A DNA stretch of 64,000 nt from Vitreoscilla filiformis (GTDB lineage: Bacteria > Pseudomonadota > Gammaproteobacteria > Burkholderiales > Burkholderiaceae_C): assembly GCF_002222655.1 (NCBI RefSeq), contig NZ_CP022423.1, forward strand, positions 62,001 through 126,000. Reading direction: 5' to 3'. The notes beneath the pieces are model-generated. The model searched no databases. It saw only the letters and a program-made list of their open reading frames with translations, and had not been told where the DNA came from. Positions 32,000-40,912 of the stretch are shown piece by piece; the stretch's first letter is position 1; each line of letters starts with the position of its first letter. A program made the translations under genes and the position numbers.

Positions 32000-34114
32000 A
32001 TGCCCAAGTCCCTGCTTGAACAACTGCCCGAAATCGTCGCGAATGGCCGCAAGGAGGCGGAGCGCATCTTGGAAGGGCTGGAGAGTCGCCAGCGTGTGGG
32101 CTTGCAAACCCGCGAATGGGTGCTGCCGGCGCGGGACAGCGTGGCGGCGGACTGGATCACCACTTCGGAGCGCCAGCAGCGGGCGCAGCACGATGGGTCG
32201 GCGTGGGCGAATCGCCTGATCTACGGGGACAACTTGCTGGCGATGGCGGCGCTGTTGGCGGGGGATGAGTTCACGCCGTCGCTGCGGGGCAAGGTGGATT
32301 TGATTTACATCGATCCGCCGTTCGATTCGAAGGCCGATTACCGCACCAAGGTGACGCTGCCCGGCGTGGAGCTGGAGCAAAAACCCACGGTGATTGAGCA
32401 GTTCGCCTACTCAGACACCTGGGCCGATGGCACCGCCTCTTATTTGGCCATGATCACCCCCCGCCTGATTTTGATGCGCGAATTGTTGGCCGATACCGGC
32501 TCGATTTATGTGCATCTGGATTGGCATGTGGGGCATTACGTTAAGTTGGTTTTGGATGATCTTTTTGGCAAAGATAACTTTGTCAACGAAATCATCTGGA
32601 AACGCCAAACGGCTAAGGGAGATGTGACACAAGGCGCCACCCACATGGGGCGTATTCACGACAGTATTTTTCTTTATGGAAAAACTGCCAACCGGGTGTG
32701 GAATACAGTTTTCACACCCTACACGCAAGATTACATTCAAGATTTCTACCGACACGAAGACGAAAAAGGGCGTTATCAACTGAGTGACATCACCGCCCCC
32801 GGTGGGGCCGCCAAAGGCAACCCCTATTACGAGTTTCTAGGCATTTCACGATATTGGCGATTTTCAGAGCAGAGAATGCAGGAGTTGTATGCACAAGGGC
32901 GCATTGTGCAAACCAAACCCGGAACAGTGCCTCGGCAAAAACGGTATTTAAACGACATGCCCGGAATCCCGCTGCAAGATCTGTGGTTGGATTTGTTGCC
33001 AATTCAAGCGCACTCACGTGAGGCTGTGGATTACGCCACTCAAAAACCCGAAACCTTGCTGGAGCGCATTCTCAAAGCCTCGTCTCATGAAGGGGCGCTG
33101 GTGGTTGATTTCAACGGCGGCTCCGGCACCACAGCGGCGGTGGCCGAAAAGCTGGGCCGGCGCTGGATCACCTCAGACATCGGCAAACCTGCGGCCATGA
33201 TGATCCGCAAGCGTTTGATCGATCAAAACGCCGGCCCGTTCCTCTACCAAGCTGTGGGCGACTACCACGTCGAAGCCGCCAAGGCCACGCTGGGCCGCAG
33301 CTTCCGCATGGGCGATCTGGCGCAAATCGTCCTTTCCCTTTACGGCGCCCAACCGCTGCCCGACGACGTTAACACCCAACGCAACCTCGGCCAGATTCAA
33401 GAAGCCGCCTGGAACGGCAAAAAAGGCAGTAAAACCCTGGTGCTCGCCGACTCGCCCAACAAACTCACTGGCGCCGCCACCCTGCGCCGCGCCATCGCCT
33501 TGCGAAATACCCTCCTCGGCGGTTGGGATCGCGTCGTCGTGCTCGGCTGGAATTTTGAGCCCGCCATCGGCGAAGCCATCACCGCTTTCAACGACCCGCG
33601 CCTCGAAGTCCTCGTCATTCCGCCCGATTTACTCGATCGGCTGAAGAAAAAAGGCGGCATCGACAAACTGCGCGGCCAAGTTCGCTTCTCGTCCCTGCAA
33701 TACCTTCGCATCGACCCCGTGAGCCGCAAAACTGCCGGCACCACCCCCGAAGGTCAGCCGCAAGAAACCCTCATGGTTTCGTTGAACAACTATGTGTTGT
33801 TATCCCCCGAAGCCATCAACCTCGACGATGCCAACCGCGCCAAACTCCAAGCCGTGATGAATCAAGACCCACTGGCCTTGATCGAGTATTGGGCCATCGA
33901 TCCTGATTATGACGGCCAGGTTTTCCGCTCCGTTTGGCAAGATTACCGAGGCAATACCGCCAACCAAACCGATGGGGAACCGGCGCTGGTGGTCATGTCC
34001 GTGGCGCGCCTGACCTTGCCGCTTCAGCCGGGGCCGCGCCGCGTGTGCGTGCGGGCGGTGGATGTGTTCGGGTTCGAGTCCGAAGTGCAGGCCACCGTGG
34101 GAGCGCCCGCATGA
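32000..34114 (+). CDS. Type III-like restriction system methyltransferase (Mod)
   Basis: 704 residues; a GTG immediately upstream at 31997 is an alternative start. It is a beta-class N6-adenine or N4-cytosine methyltransferase: the catalytic motif DPPF (IYIDPPFDS) near residue 105 comes before the SAM-binding motif DFNGGSGTT near residue 372. The intervening target-recognition region (about 32540-33060) is clearly poorer in GC than its flanks, a sign of domain exchange. The C-terminal 300 residues are an extra domain. The stop overlaps the res start (ATGA), so mod and res form one operon. It modifies self DNA to protect it from Res. Confidence 0.9.
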   Translation: MPKSLLEQLPEIVANGRKEAERILEGLESRQRVGLQTREWVLPARDSVAADWITTSERQQRAQHDGSAWANRLIYGDNLLAMAALLAGDEFTPSLRGKVDLIYIDPPFDSKADYRTKVTLPGVELEQKPTVIEQFAYSDTWADGTASYLAMITPRLILMRELLADTGSIYVHLDWHVGHYVKLVLDDLFGKDNFVNEIIWKRQTAKGDVTQGATHMGRIHDSIFLYGKTANRVWNTVFTPYTQDYIQDFYRHEDEKGRYQLSDITAPGGAAKGNPYYEFLGISRYWRFSEQRMQELYAQGRIVQTKPGTVPRQKRYLNDMPGIPLQDLWLDLLPIQAHSREAVDYATQKPETLLERILKASSHEGALVVDFNGGSGTTAAVAEKLGRRWITSDIGKPAAMMIRKRLIDQNAGPFLYQAVGDYHVEAAKATLGRSFRMGDLAQIVLSLYGAQPLPDDVNTQRNLGQIQEAAWNGKKGSKTLVLADSPNKLTGAATLRRAIALRNTLLGGWDRVVVLGWNFEPAIGEAITAFNDPRLEVLVIPPDLLDRLKKKGGIDKLRGQVRFSSLQYLRIDPVSRKTAGTTPEGQPQETLMVSLNNYVLLSPEAINLDDANRAKLQAVMNQDPLALIEYWAIDPDYDGQVFRSVWQDYRGNTANQTDGEPALVVMSVARLTLPLQPGPRRVCVRAVDVFGFESEVQATVGAPA

Positions 34115-37044
34115 GCCCGTCACGCCGCCGCAGCCCCGCCCAGCCCGACGCCCTGCCGCTGGCCCAAGCCCTCACCGCGTTGACCCAGCGCTTGAGTGAG
34201 GGCCTGGCCGAGGGCCACGCCGAGCTGCTCGAACTCGTCACCCCGACCACCGCCGAACTGCTGCATCACTGGTTCGGGGCCGAAGCGGTGGCGGCGCGGG
34301 GTAACCTCAACTTTCACACCGGGCAGCGCCAAGCCCTCCTCAACACCGTGGTGGCGCATGAAGTGCTGGGCGCCCCCTCCCTGCCCGCGTTGTATGGCCG
34401 GCTGGAGCTGCCTGCCCCGCTCGACCTGCGCCCCACTCACCCCAAGTACTGCCTGAAGATGGCCACCGGCACCGGCAAAACCTGGGTGCTGCAAGCCCTG
34501 CTGGTGTGGCAACTGCTCAACAAAACCGACGCCCTGACCGATGGGCGCGATGACCCGCGTTTCACGCGGCGGTTCCTCGTCGTGGCGCCGGGGCTGATCG
34601 TGTACGAACGCCTGCTGGATGCCTTTTGCGGCAAGCGCCTGCCCGGCAGCCCCACCGGGGCGCGGGACTTCGCCAGTGCCGATCTGGCACGCTACGCGGA
34701 GTTGTTCCTGCCCGAAGCGCGGCGCGAGGCGGCGCTGGCGTTTGTGCGGCACAACGTCTGCCGCAAGGAGGAAATTGGCCTCAAAACCACCGGCAACGGC
34801 GTGCTGGCCTTGTGCAACTGGCATGCGCTGGCCGAAGGGGAAGACAGCGCACCGGAAGACGACACCCACGCCCCCGAAGCTCCGGCGCATGAGGTGGCCC
34901 AGGCGGTGCTGCCCGTCGCGCCGGGCCGGGCCACGGGCAACAGCTTGGAGGTGCTGGATCGGCGTTATGCACGCGGCAACGTGCTGGAACACCTGGCCAG
35001 CTTGCCCGATCTGCTGGTGTTCAACGACGAAGCCCACCACATCCACGAACTGCGCCGCGAAGGTGAGGCCACCGAGGTCGAATGGCAGAAAAGCCTCACG
35101 CGCATCGCCGCTGGCAAGGGGCGGCGTTTTGTGCAGATCGACTTTTCAGCCACGCCTTACAACGACGTGGGCAGCGGCAAACACAAGCGCAAAGTGTTTT
35201 TCTCGCACATCGTCACGGACTTCGATTTGAAAAGCGCCATGCGCGCCGGGCTGGTGAAGTCCTTGGTGCTGGATCGGCGTCAGGAGGTGGGCGCCCTGCC
35301 GCTGACGTTCAAGGCCGAGCGCGACGACGATGGCAACCCCTGCCTGAGCAGCGGCCAGCGCACCATGCTGCGCGCCGGTTTGCACAAACTACGCAAGCTG
35401 GAGGCGGATTTCGCCCGCGTTGAAACCGAGCGGCGCCCCAAGATGCTGGTGGTGTGCGAGGACACCCGCGTCACGCCCCTGGTGGGGCAGTTCCTCACCG
35501 TGGAAGGCGGCCTGCGGGATGACGAGGTGATGAGCGTGGACTCGGGCAAGAAGGCCGAGCTGGGCGAAAAGGAATGGGCGCAGGTGCGCGAGCGGCTGTT
35601 CGATGTGGATCGGCGGGCGGCGCCTCGGGTCATCGTCAGCGTGCTGATGCTGCGCGAGGGTTTTGATGTGAACAACATCTGCGTCATCGTGCCGTTGCGG
35701 GCCAGTGCGGCGCAGATTTTGTTGGAGCAGACCATTGGCCGGGGCCTGCGCCTGATGTGGCGCGAGCCGGAATACGACGAGCTGAAACGCGAGAACCGCG
35801 AGCGCATCGCCCAGGGGCAGGAGCCGGGCAACTTGCTGGACATCCTGTCGGTGATCGAACACCCGGCTTTCCAATCCTTCTATGACGATTTGATGGACGA
35901 CGGACTGGCCGGCGTTTCCTCCGACGACAGCGACGCCACCGCCAGCACCGGCGACTTGATGCCCGTCGGGCTGCGCCCCGGGTTTGAGGCGTTCGACTTC
36001 GCCATTCCCTTCATCGTCCAGGAAGCTGACGAGCATCTGCACCACGCGCCGCTGGACATCCAGACCCTGCCCCCCTTCGCCGGGCGGACGCTGGCCGAGC
36101 TGCAAACGCTGCTGGGCAAGGGGGATCGGTTCATCTCGCAGGATTTGCAAAGCGGCACCCTGTTCGGCGATTACCGCGTCGATGGCGAAGTGATGAGCGT
36201 CAGCGGCTACAACGATTACCTGGCGCGCCTGACGCGGCGCATCGGCCAAGCGCTGGGCCAGCCGCTGCCCAAGGGCAACAAGGTGGCCAGCCGCGTGGCG
36301 CTGCCGTACCTGCAACTGCACACCGCCGAGCTGACGGGCTGGCTGGACGACTACATCTGGCAACGCCTGTTCGCCACCGAGTTCAACCCGCTGGCCGATG
36401 AGAACTGGCGCGTGCTGCTGCTGCAACCGGTGTTGGATCACCTCACCAAGGTGTTTGCGCTGGCCTTGGCTGAGGCGGTGCGTGCCGAGCCGGTGGGGCA
36501 GACGGACGTACGCGAGCGGCGCCTGTCCGAAGTGACGCGCTTGCTGGTGCGGGAAAGCGCTTCGGTGGCGGTGAGCAAGTGCATCTACTCCCGGTTGCCT
36601 TACCCGACACACAGCGGTGGGTTGGAGCGGCGTTTCATCCACTGGGCGCAGGCGGATGCGGCGGTGCTGGCGTTTTGCAAACTCAGCGAAACCCGGCACA
36701 CCTTCGCCCGGCTGCGTTACGTGCGTGAGGATGGCATGGGCGCGTTCTACAGCCCGGATTTTCTGGTTCGCACCGCGCAGGCGATTTACTGGGTCGAGAC
36801 CAAAGCGCAGCAACAACTGCGGCACCCGGACGTTGTGCGCAAACAAGCTGCCGCGCTGGCGTGGTGTGAACGGGTGAACGCCTTGCCGCCGGAGATGCGC
36901 TCAGAATTGCCTTGGCACTACGTGCTGTTGGGGGAAGACACCGCCCAGGCTGGGCAGGCCCAGGGCGGGCGTTTGGCTCAGGTGCTGGAGGCGGAGCGCT
37001 TACGTCCTCGACCGCAGGCGGAGCATCAAGGGGCGTTGTGGTGA
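34111..37044 (+). CDS. Type III-like restriction endonuclease (Res)
   Basis: 977 residues. Superfamily 2 helicase with Walker A MATGTGKT near residue 117, DEAHH (FNDEAHH) near 308, SATPYNDVG near 348, and the helicase C-lobe motif EQTIGRGLRLMW. The C-terminal FYSPDFLVRT followed by YWVETKA is a PD-(D/E)XK nuclease motif as in type III Res. Res cuts unmodified DNA after ATP-driven translocation and depends on Mod for recognition. I used the ATG at 34111 that overlaps the mod stop; an upstream in-frame extension runs antisense-like through mod and is not credible. Confidence 0.9.
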   Translation: MSPSRRRSPAQPDALPLAQALTALTQRLSEGLAEGHAELLELVTPTTAELLHHWFGAEAVAARGNLNFHTGQRQALLNTVVAHEVLGAPSLPALYGRLELPAPLDLRPTHPKYCLKMATGTGKTWVLQALLVWQLLNKTDALTDGRDDPRFTRRFLVVAPGLIVYERLLDAFCGKRLPGSPTGARDFASADLARYAELFLPEARREAALAFVRHNVCRKEEIGLKTTGNGVLALCNWHALAEGEDSAPEDDTHAPEAPAHEVAQAVLPVAPGRATGNSLEVLDRRYARGNVLEHLASLPDLLVFNDEAHHIHELRREGEATEVEWQKSLTRIAAGKGRRFVQIDFSATPYNDVGSGKHKRKVFFSHIVTDFDLKSAMRAGLVKSLVLDRRQEVGALPLTFKAERDDDGNPCLSSGQRTMLRAGLHKLRKLEADFARVETERRPKMLVVCEDTRVTPLVGQFLTVEGGLRDDEVMSVDSGKKAELGEKEWAQVRERLFDVDRRAAPRVIVSVLMLREGFDVNNICVIVPLRASAAQILLEQTIGRGLRLMWREPEYDELKRENRERIAQGQEPGNLLDILSVIEHPAFQSFYDDLMDDGLAGVSSDDSDATASTGDLMPVGLRPGFEAFDFAIPFIVQEADEHLHHAPLDIQTLPPFAGRTLAELQTLLGKGDRFISQDLQSGTLFGDYRVDGEVMSVSGYNDYLARLTRRIGQALGQPLPKGNKVASRVALPYLQLHTAELTGWLDDYIWQRLFATEFNPLADENWRVLLLQPVLDHLTKVFALALAEAVRAEPVGQTDVRERRLSEVTRLLVRESASVAVSKCIYSRLPYPTHSGGLERRFIHWAQADAAVLAFCKLSETRHTFARLRYVREDGMGAFYSPDFLVRTAQAIYWVETKAQQQLRHPDVVRKQAAALAWCERVNALPPEMRSELPWHYVLLGEDTAQAGQAQGGRLAQVLEAERLRPRPQAEHQGALW

Positions 37045-37232
37045 GCTGAAACCACAGGGCTCAAGGCGCAGATGCGCCCTCTCCACAGTGACGCACGATC
37101 CGTTCCTTCAGCGTGTTGCCTTCTTGCGCCACGGGGGGCAGCATCCATGGCCGGACACATTGGCGTTGCCTCTCGCACCAGCGATAGCCCGCCGAACCGA
37201 TGCACCCGTGAGCGTCCGTAACCCCCCGAGGT

Positions 37233-37661
37233 TCAATCAGGCCGAGGCCACAGCGCCCGCACCTGATGCCAATCATCAATGAGCCTCAGCGACTGCGCCC
37301 CCGCCGTCTGGGCGATGTGAATGAACAGGGCTTGCAGCGCGGCACTTTCTTCAAACGCCCTGGCCATGTCCGACGTGGCGCTGTTGGCCCAGATGCGCAG
37401 CACCTCCGCGTCAACATGGCATTGCGTCCAAACGCAGCCGATGCTCAGCCAATCCGGGCGGTGGGCGTGGCCTGTGTCCAGCTCAGCCAATTCGGGGCTG
37501 AATGGCAGCACCAGGGTCAAGCACAGCTCAGGTGTGCTGTGGCGTGTGTGACGCCGCTCAGCCCATTCAGGCTCAGGCAGCGTGTGCGATGCGATGGCGG
37601 CCCACAGCGCATCGGCTGCCGCCAGCGGGGTGACGATCTCGAAGGTGGCGCTGCGTCCCAT
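37233..37661 (-). CDS. Hypothetical protein
   Basis: 142 residues, no signal peptide or transmembrane segment. Contains several Trp and His residues (PDWLSIGCVWTQCHVDAEVLRIW) and ends in WHQVRALWPRPD. I do not recognise the family; the size and mixed helix/strand pattern suggest a small cytosolic globular protein. It sits just downstream of the peptidoglycan-binding protein gene in the same direction (11-bp gap), so the two may be cotranscribed. The 188 bp between it and res holds no gene that I can see. Confidence 0.65.
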   Translation of the reverse strand: MGRSATFEIVTPLAAADALWAAIASHTLPEPEWAERRHTRHSTPELCLTLVLPFSPELAELDTGHAHRPDWLSIGCVWTQCHVDAEVLRIWANSATSDMARAFEESAALQALFIHIAQTAGAQSLRLIDDWHQVRALWPRPD

Positions 37662-37671
37662 GGTCGATGGC

Positions 37672-38334
37672 TCAGAAGACGAGGTTGCGGCGGATTTTCA
37701 GGTTCTCCAGCGCATCGTCCACCGTGCGGCCAATTTGGAGGGATTCGACCAGCAAGTCCACGAAAAAGCCGATCACGTCTTGCTCGGTTTCTTCGCTCAG
37801 CAGTGGCAGGTGAACGCGGGTGGCCAAACTCTGCGTGATGCGGCCCTTGAGGGTGCGGATGTCACGCTGTTCGATGCCTTGGGTGGCATCGTGGATGAAT
37901 TTCAAAATGGAGGGCGGGATCAACCCCGCAATCGCGTGGTCGATCTTGACCACCAGCCAAGCAATCGCAGCATCGTCAAACGGATCGAGCGGGCCGGTGG
38001 GGATGAGCGCATCGATGATTTCAGCGATGCGCTGCAATTGCGCCGGGCTGAAGATGTGTTCCGGCACAGCAGGCGCGGGGGCGGTGTCGAACGTCACGGC
38101 CTGCGTGGGCAGCTTGAGCGCTTCGCGGGTCTGATTGCCGACGATGCCATCGGGCGTCAGATCGTGGGTGCGCTGGAATTGCATCACCGCATCGCGGGTG
38201 CGCAGCCCAAACACCCCGTCGGCGTTCGGGCGGCCTTTGCGGTCGGTCTTGGGCAGCAGCCCGGCATCGACGAGTTGGTTTTGCAGCGCCTTGACCTCAT
38301 CGCCCGTCGAACCGACTTTCAGCACAAACGCCAT
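37672..38334 (-). CDS. Peptidoglycan-binding-domain protein
   Basis: 220 residues. Residues 1-75 are a PG_binding_1 domain (LKVGSTGDEVKALQNQLVDAG, followed by ADGVFGLRTRDAVMQFQRTHDLTPDGIVGNQT cut here in two parts: DGVFGLRTRDAV and DLTPDGIVG). The rest is helical, with no recognised enzyme domain. There is no signal peptide, which is unusual for a wall-binding protein; it might be exported by another route or act on other targets. The ATG at 38334 is the natural start. Confidence 0.82.
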   Translation of the reverse strand: MAFVLKVGSTGDEVKALQNQLVDAGLLPKTDRKGRPNADGVFGLRTRDAVMQFQRTHDLTPDGIVGNQTREALKLPTQAVTFDTAPAPAVPEHIFSPAQLQRIAEIIDALIPTGPLDPFDDAAIAWLVVKIDHAIAGLIPPSILKFIHDATQGIEQRDIRTLKGRITQSLATRVHLPLLSEETEQDVIGFFVDLLVESLQIGRTVDDALENLKIRRNLVF

Positions 38335-38341
38335 CGCCGCC

Positions 38342-38977
38342 TCACACTGGACAGGCCAAAGGATTGGGCGTCGGCGCAGCCACGCGGCTCAGGCAGTTGC
38401 GATCCACATGGTGGAAGGGTTCCGCTTGGCCAGCGATGCGCAGCACGGTGTCCTCCTCATAAGACCACGTGCCATCCGCATGGAACCGCACGGTGATGTG
38501 GAACGCTTCGGTTTTGAACGCTTGGTCGAGGAAGGGCGCCGAGCACACGCCCCAGGTGTCGAGGCCCTGGGTGGCGTGCAGTTCGAAGGTGTCCGCATCG
38601 GGCGACGCGGTGCCCGCCGCCATGGCAACAACCCCACGCGGGATGCTCAAGGTGTGCATCACCGTGCCCGTGGCCGGCTCCCACAGCCAGTAGCCGACTT
38701 GCTCGTGGTAGGTTTTCACCTGCCCCGGTTTGGTGATGTGGGTGTGGTAACGCAGGCCGTAAAGCAGTTGCGGGCCGTTGGTCACCGGGTCGATGGGTTG
38801 CAGGCTGATGCGCTCGACGTAGGCTTGTTGCCGGGGGCCGTCGGCCTTGGGTTTGACATCCAGCCCGCGCTGGCCTTCCCACACCCCCGCCATGCGGCGC
38901 AGCGGGCCGAGTTGGGCCAAGGTGTGAACGTCGATGGGGTGGGGTTCTGTGTAGAGATCGGCAGGCAGGTGGCTCAT
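38342..38977 (-). CDS. Nitrobindin-like heme-binding beta-barrel protein (FABP-like)
   Basis: 211 residues starting MSHLPADLYTEP. The segment LRRMAGVWEGQRGLDVKP, with the following beta-rich pattern and LLYGLRYHTHI, EQVGYWLWEP and HTLSIPRGVVAMAAG, fits the DUF1794/heme-binding beta-barrel (THAP4-like) family. A His near the C terminus (FHHVDRN) could be the heme ligand. These proteins bind heme and react with NO or peroxynitrite. Longer upstream starts were rejected because they run through the SMR gene in antisense. Confidence 0.8.
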   Translation of the reverse strand: MSHLPADLYTEPHPIDVHTLAQLGPLRRMAGVWEGQRGLDVKPKADGPRQQAYVERISLQPIDPVTNGPQLLYGLRYHTHITKPGQVKTYHEQVGYWLWEPATGTVMHTLSIPRGVVAMAAGTASPDADTFELHATQGLDTWGVCSAPFLDQAFKTEAFHITVRFHADGTWSYEEDTVLRIAGQAEPFHHVDRNCLSRVAAPTPNPLACPV

Positions 38978-39018
38978 GGCGGGCTCGTCGAAGGGCGGAT
39001 CGGGCGGGCAAACTGTAC

Positions 39019-39339
39019 CTAAGTCGGCGTTGCCAGTTTGAGACCGACGATCCCGGCGACGATCAACCCCAGGCTGAGCAAACGCCCCCAGTGAGCCGAC
39101 TCGCCGAACAGCACCATGCCAAGCAAAGCCGTGCCCACGGCCCCCACGCCCACCCAGATGGCGTATGACGTGCCGATGGGCAGCGACTTCATCGCCATGC
39201 CGAGCAACACCACGCTGCCAGCCATCGCCGCCAGGGTGAACACACTGGGCCACAGCCGCGTGAAACCCTCGGTGTATTTCAAACCGATGGCCCACGCCAC
39301 TTCCAACAACCCCGCCACGATCAATAACACCCATGCCAC
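39019..39339 (-). CDS. sugE: SugE/Gdx-type small multidrug resistance exporter
   Basis: 106 residues with four transmembrane segments, the SMR length. The N terminus [19 protein letters not shown] matches the SugE/Gdx subgroup and includes the essential membrane Glu of the family at position 13. Later, [18 protein letters not shown] is typical. Gdx proteins export guanidinium and some quaternary ammonium ions. It starts from GTG. I looked for a guanidine riboswitch in the short upstream gap and saw none. Confidence 0.9.
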   Translation of the reverse strand: MAWVLLIVAGLLEVAWAIGLKYTEGFTRLWPSVFTLAAMAGSVVLLGMAMKSLPIGTSYAIWVGVGAVGTALLGMVLFGESAHWGRLLSLGLIVAGIVGLKLATPT

Positions 39340-39400
39340 AGCACGTTCTCCGATAGGTCACAGCGGCGCATTGTCACCAGTGCTTTGCGATGATGGGCGG

Positions 39401-40126
39401 ATGCTGAGTTCTGTTGATCCGTCCGCCGGCCCGCCGGCCCGTGTGTTGGTGGTGGAAGATGAACCCACGGTGGCCGCCAACCTGCTCGATTACTTGGCCG
39501 CCCTGGGTCATCCCACCGACATCGCTTGGAATGGCCACGATGCTTTGGCGCAGCTCGCCCGTCGCCCGCCCGATGTGCTGGTGCTGGATCTGGGCTTGCC
39601 CGGCCTGGATGGTTTGACGGTGCTGCAACGCCTGCGCCACGCGCTGGGGTTGAGCCTACCCGTGCTGGTGCTCACCGCCCGCGATGGTCTCAGCAGCAAA
39701 GAAGCGTGTTTTGCGGCCGGGGCGGACGATTACGTACTCAAGCCCTTTGCCCTGTCCGAAGTGGCGTGGCGCGTGGCGGCCTTGCATCGGCGGGCGTGTG
39801 GCGCTTGGGGGAGTGGGCCTTGGCGCGTTGGGGCGGTGGTGCTGGATCGGCGCACGCGCAGCGTCAGCGTGCGGGGGCAGCCGGTGCATTTGCCGCCACG
39901 CGCCTTGCGCTTGTTGGAGCGGTTGATGCGCGATCCGGGTCGGGTGGTCGGTCGGGCCGAGCTGGAGGCGCTGCTGTGGCCGGACGATCCGCCCGATTCC
40001 GACGCGCTGCGCAGCCAGGTCTACCTGCTGCGCCGGGCCTTGGCCCAAGCCGGCTGCGATGTGCTGGAAACCGTGCCCGGCCAAGGCTGGTTTTTGCGTG
40101 TGGAACCGGAGGTTCGGGTGTGTTGA
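39401..40126 (+). CDS. OmpR-family response regulator
   Basis: 241 residues. Receiver domain: acidic pair VVEDEP, phospho-acceptor Asp in VLVLDLGLPGLDG, Thr in VLVLTARDG and Lys in YVLKPFA. The C-terminal winged helix contains LPPRALRLLERLMRDPGRVVGRAELEALLW (family pattern) and ends in GQGWFLRVEP, typical of OmpR/PhoB regulators. Its stop overlaps the GTG start of the histidine kinase downstream, which is broken by the prophage. The regulator may thus lack its normal partner. Confidence 0.92.
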   Translation: MLSSVDPSAGPPARVLVVEDEPTVAANLLDYLAALGHPTDIAWNGHDALAQLARRPPDVLVLDLGLPGLDGLTVLQRLRHALGLSLPVLVLTARDGLSSKEACFAAGADDYVLKPFALSEVAWRVAALHRRACGAWGSGPWRVGAVVLDRRTRSVSVRGQPVHLPPRALRLLERLMRDPGRVVGRAELEALLWPDDPPDSDALRSQVYLLRRALAQAGCDVLETVPGQGWFLRVEPEVRVC

Positions 40127-40884
40127 AGCGGGCGCCATGGAATCTCAAACGGCGCGTGGCGGGGTTGATGCTGGCCCTGGTGGCGCTGTTCGCCCTGCTG
40201 CAAGCCGGGCTGGCGGTGCTGACGGTGCATGAGCAGGAAGACGAGCTGGTCGATCAAATCACCCAGGCCGAGGCCCAGCGACTGGCACGGTACTTGGCGG
40301 AACATGGCCTGCACGTTTTGGCTCGCCCGGGTGGGTTGTTGCTGGCAGATCATTTCAGTGCCTGGTGGCAGGGGCCGCAGGGGCCTGCCTTGCCGGAGCC
40401 GGTGCCGCTTCATTTGCAAACCCTGAGTGACGGCCCCCATCATGACGTGCTGCCCGGCCACGAACTGCACGCCGTGGTGTTACCGGTGCTGGGTGGGCGC
40501 TTGTATGTGCAGTACGACGCCGAAGTCAATGAAGCCAAGGTCTATGACTACACCGGGTGGGCGCTGGGGCTGGCCTTGCTCATGATCGCTTTGGCCACAC
40601 CGTTGGCGCGGCATTTGGCCAGTGCCGTGGTGTCGCCGATCGAGCGGGTGACCCAGCAACTCGATCGATGGGCACCTGTCCATCTGGGGGGGGCACCGTG
40701 CGGCGATGGCGGTGCCGAGGATGAGGAGCACCGGTTGCGGGCGGCGTTCGATCGCGTCCAAGCGCGGCTGGAGCAGACTTTGGCCCGCGAGCGGGTGGTG
40801 TTGGCCGACATTCGCCATGAACTGCGTGAAGCCGCGCGCGATAAATCCAGCCCACCGCGCGCGATAAATAACAGGCCAGAGTAG
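40120..40884 (+). pseudogene. Sensor histidine kinase, truncated by prophage insertion
   Basis: The frame starts at GTG 40120, overlapping the regulator gene. It encodes an N-terminal membrane helix (LMLALVALFALLQAGLAVL), a periplasmic sensor of about 130 residues, a second membrane helix (WALGLALLMIALATPLA), a HAMP-like region and the start of the H-box, VLADIRHELR. At 40827 the host sequence switches to the Mu-type phage end, and the frame runs into a stop at 40884 after a short phage-encoded tail. The dimerisation helix is cut and the ATPase domain is missing, so phosphotransfer from this protein is lost. Confidence 0.9.
40832..40869. repeat. Prophage end repeats (transposase-binding site candidates)
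   Basis: CCGCGCGCGATAAAT occurs at 40832-40846 and, exactly repeated, at 40855-40869, 23 bp apart, beginning five bases in from the prophage terminus. Mu carries tandem transposase-binding sites with similar spacing at its right end. Confidence 0.75.
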
Positions 40885-40912
40885 TTGCAGCCTGTGCAAT
40901 AGATTTGCAGAG

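Noticed and set aside
33934..34110. In-frame extension upstream of res
   Set aside because: It overlaps the end of mod in another frame and has Arg/Gly-rich nonsense; the ATGA overlap at 34111 is the natural start.
39340..39400. Possible guanidine riboswitch upstream of the SMR exporter
   Set aside because: The gap is short and I could not see paired hairpins with ACGR loops or a ykkC-like pattern.
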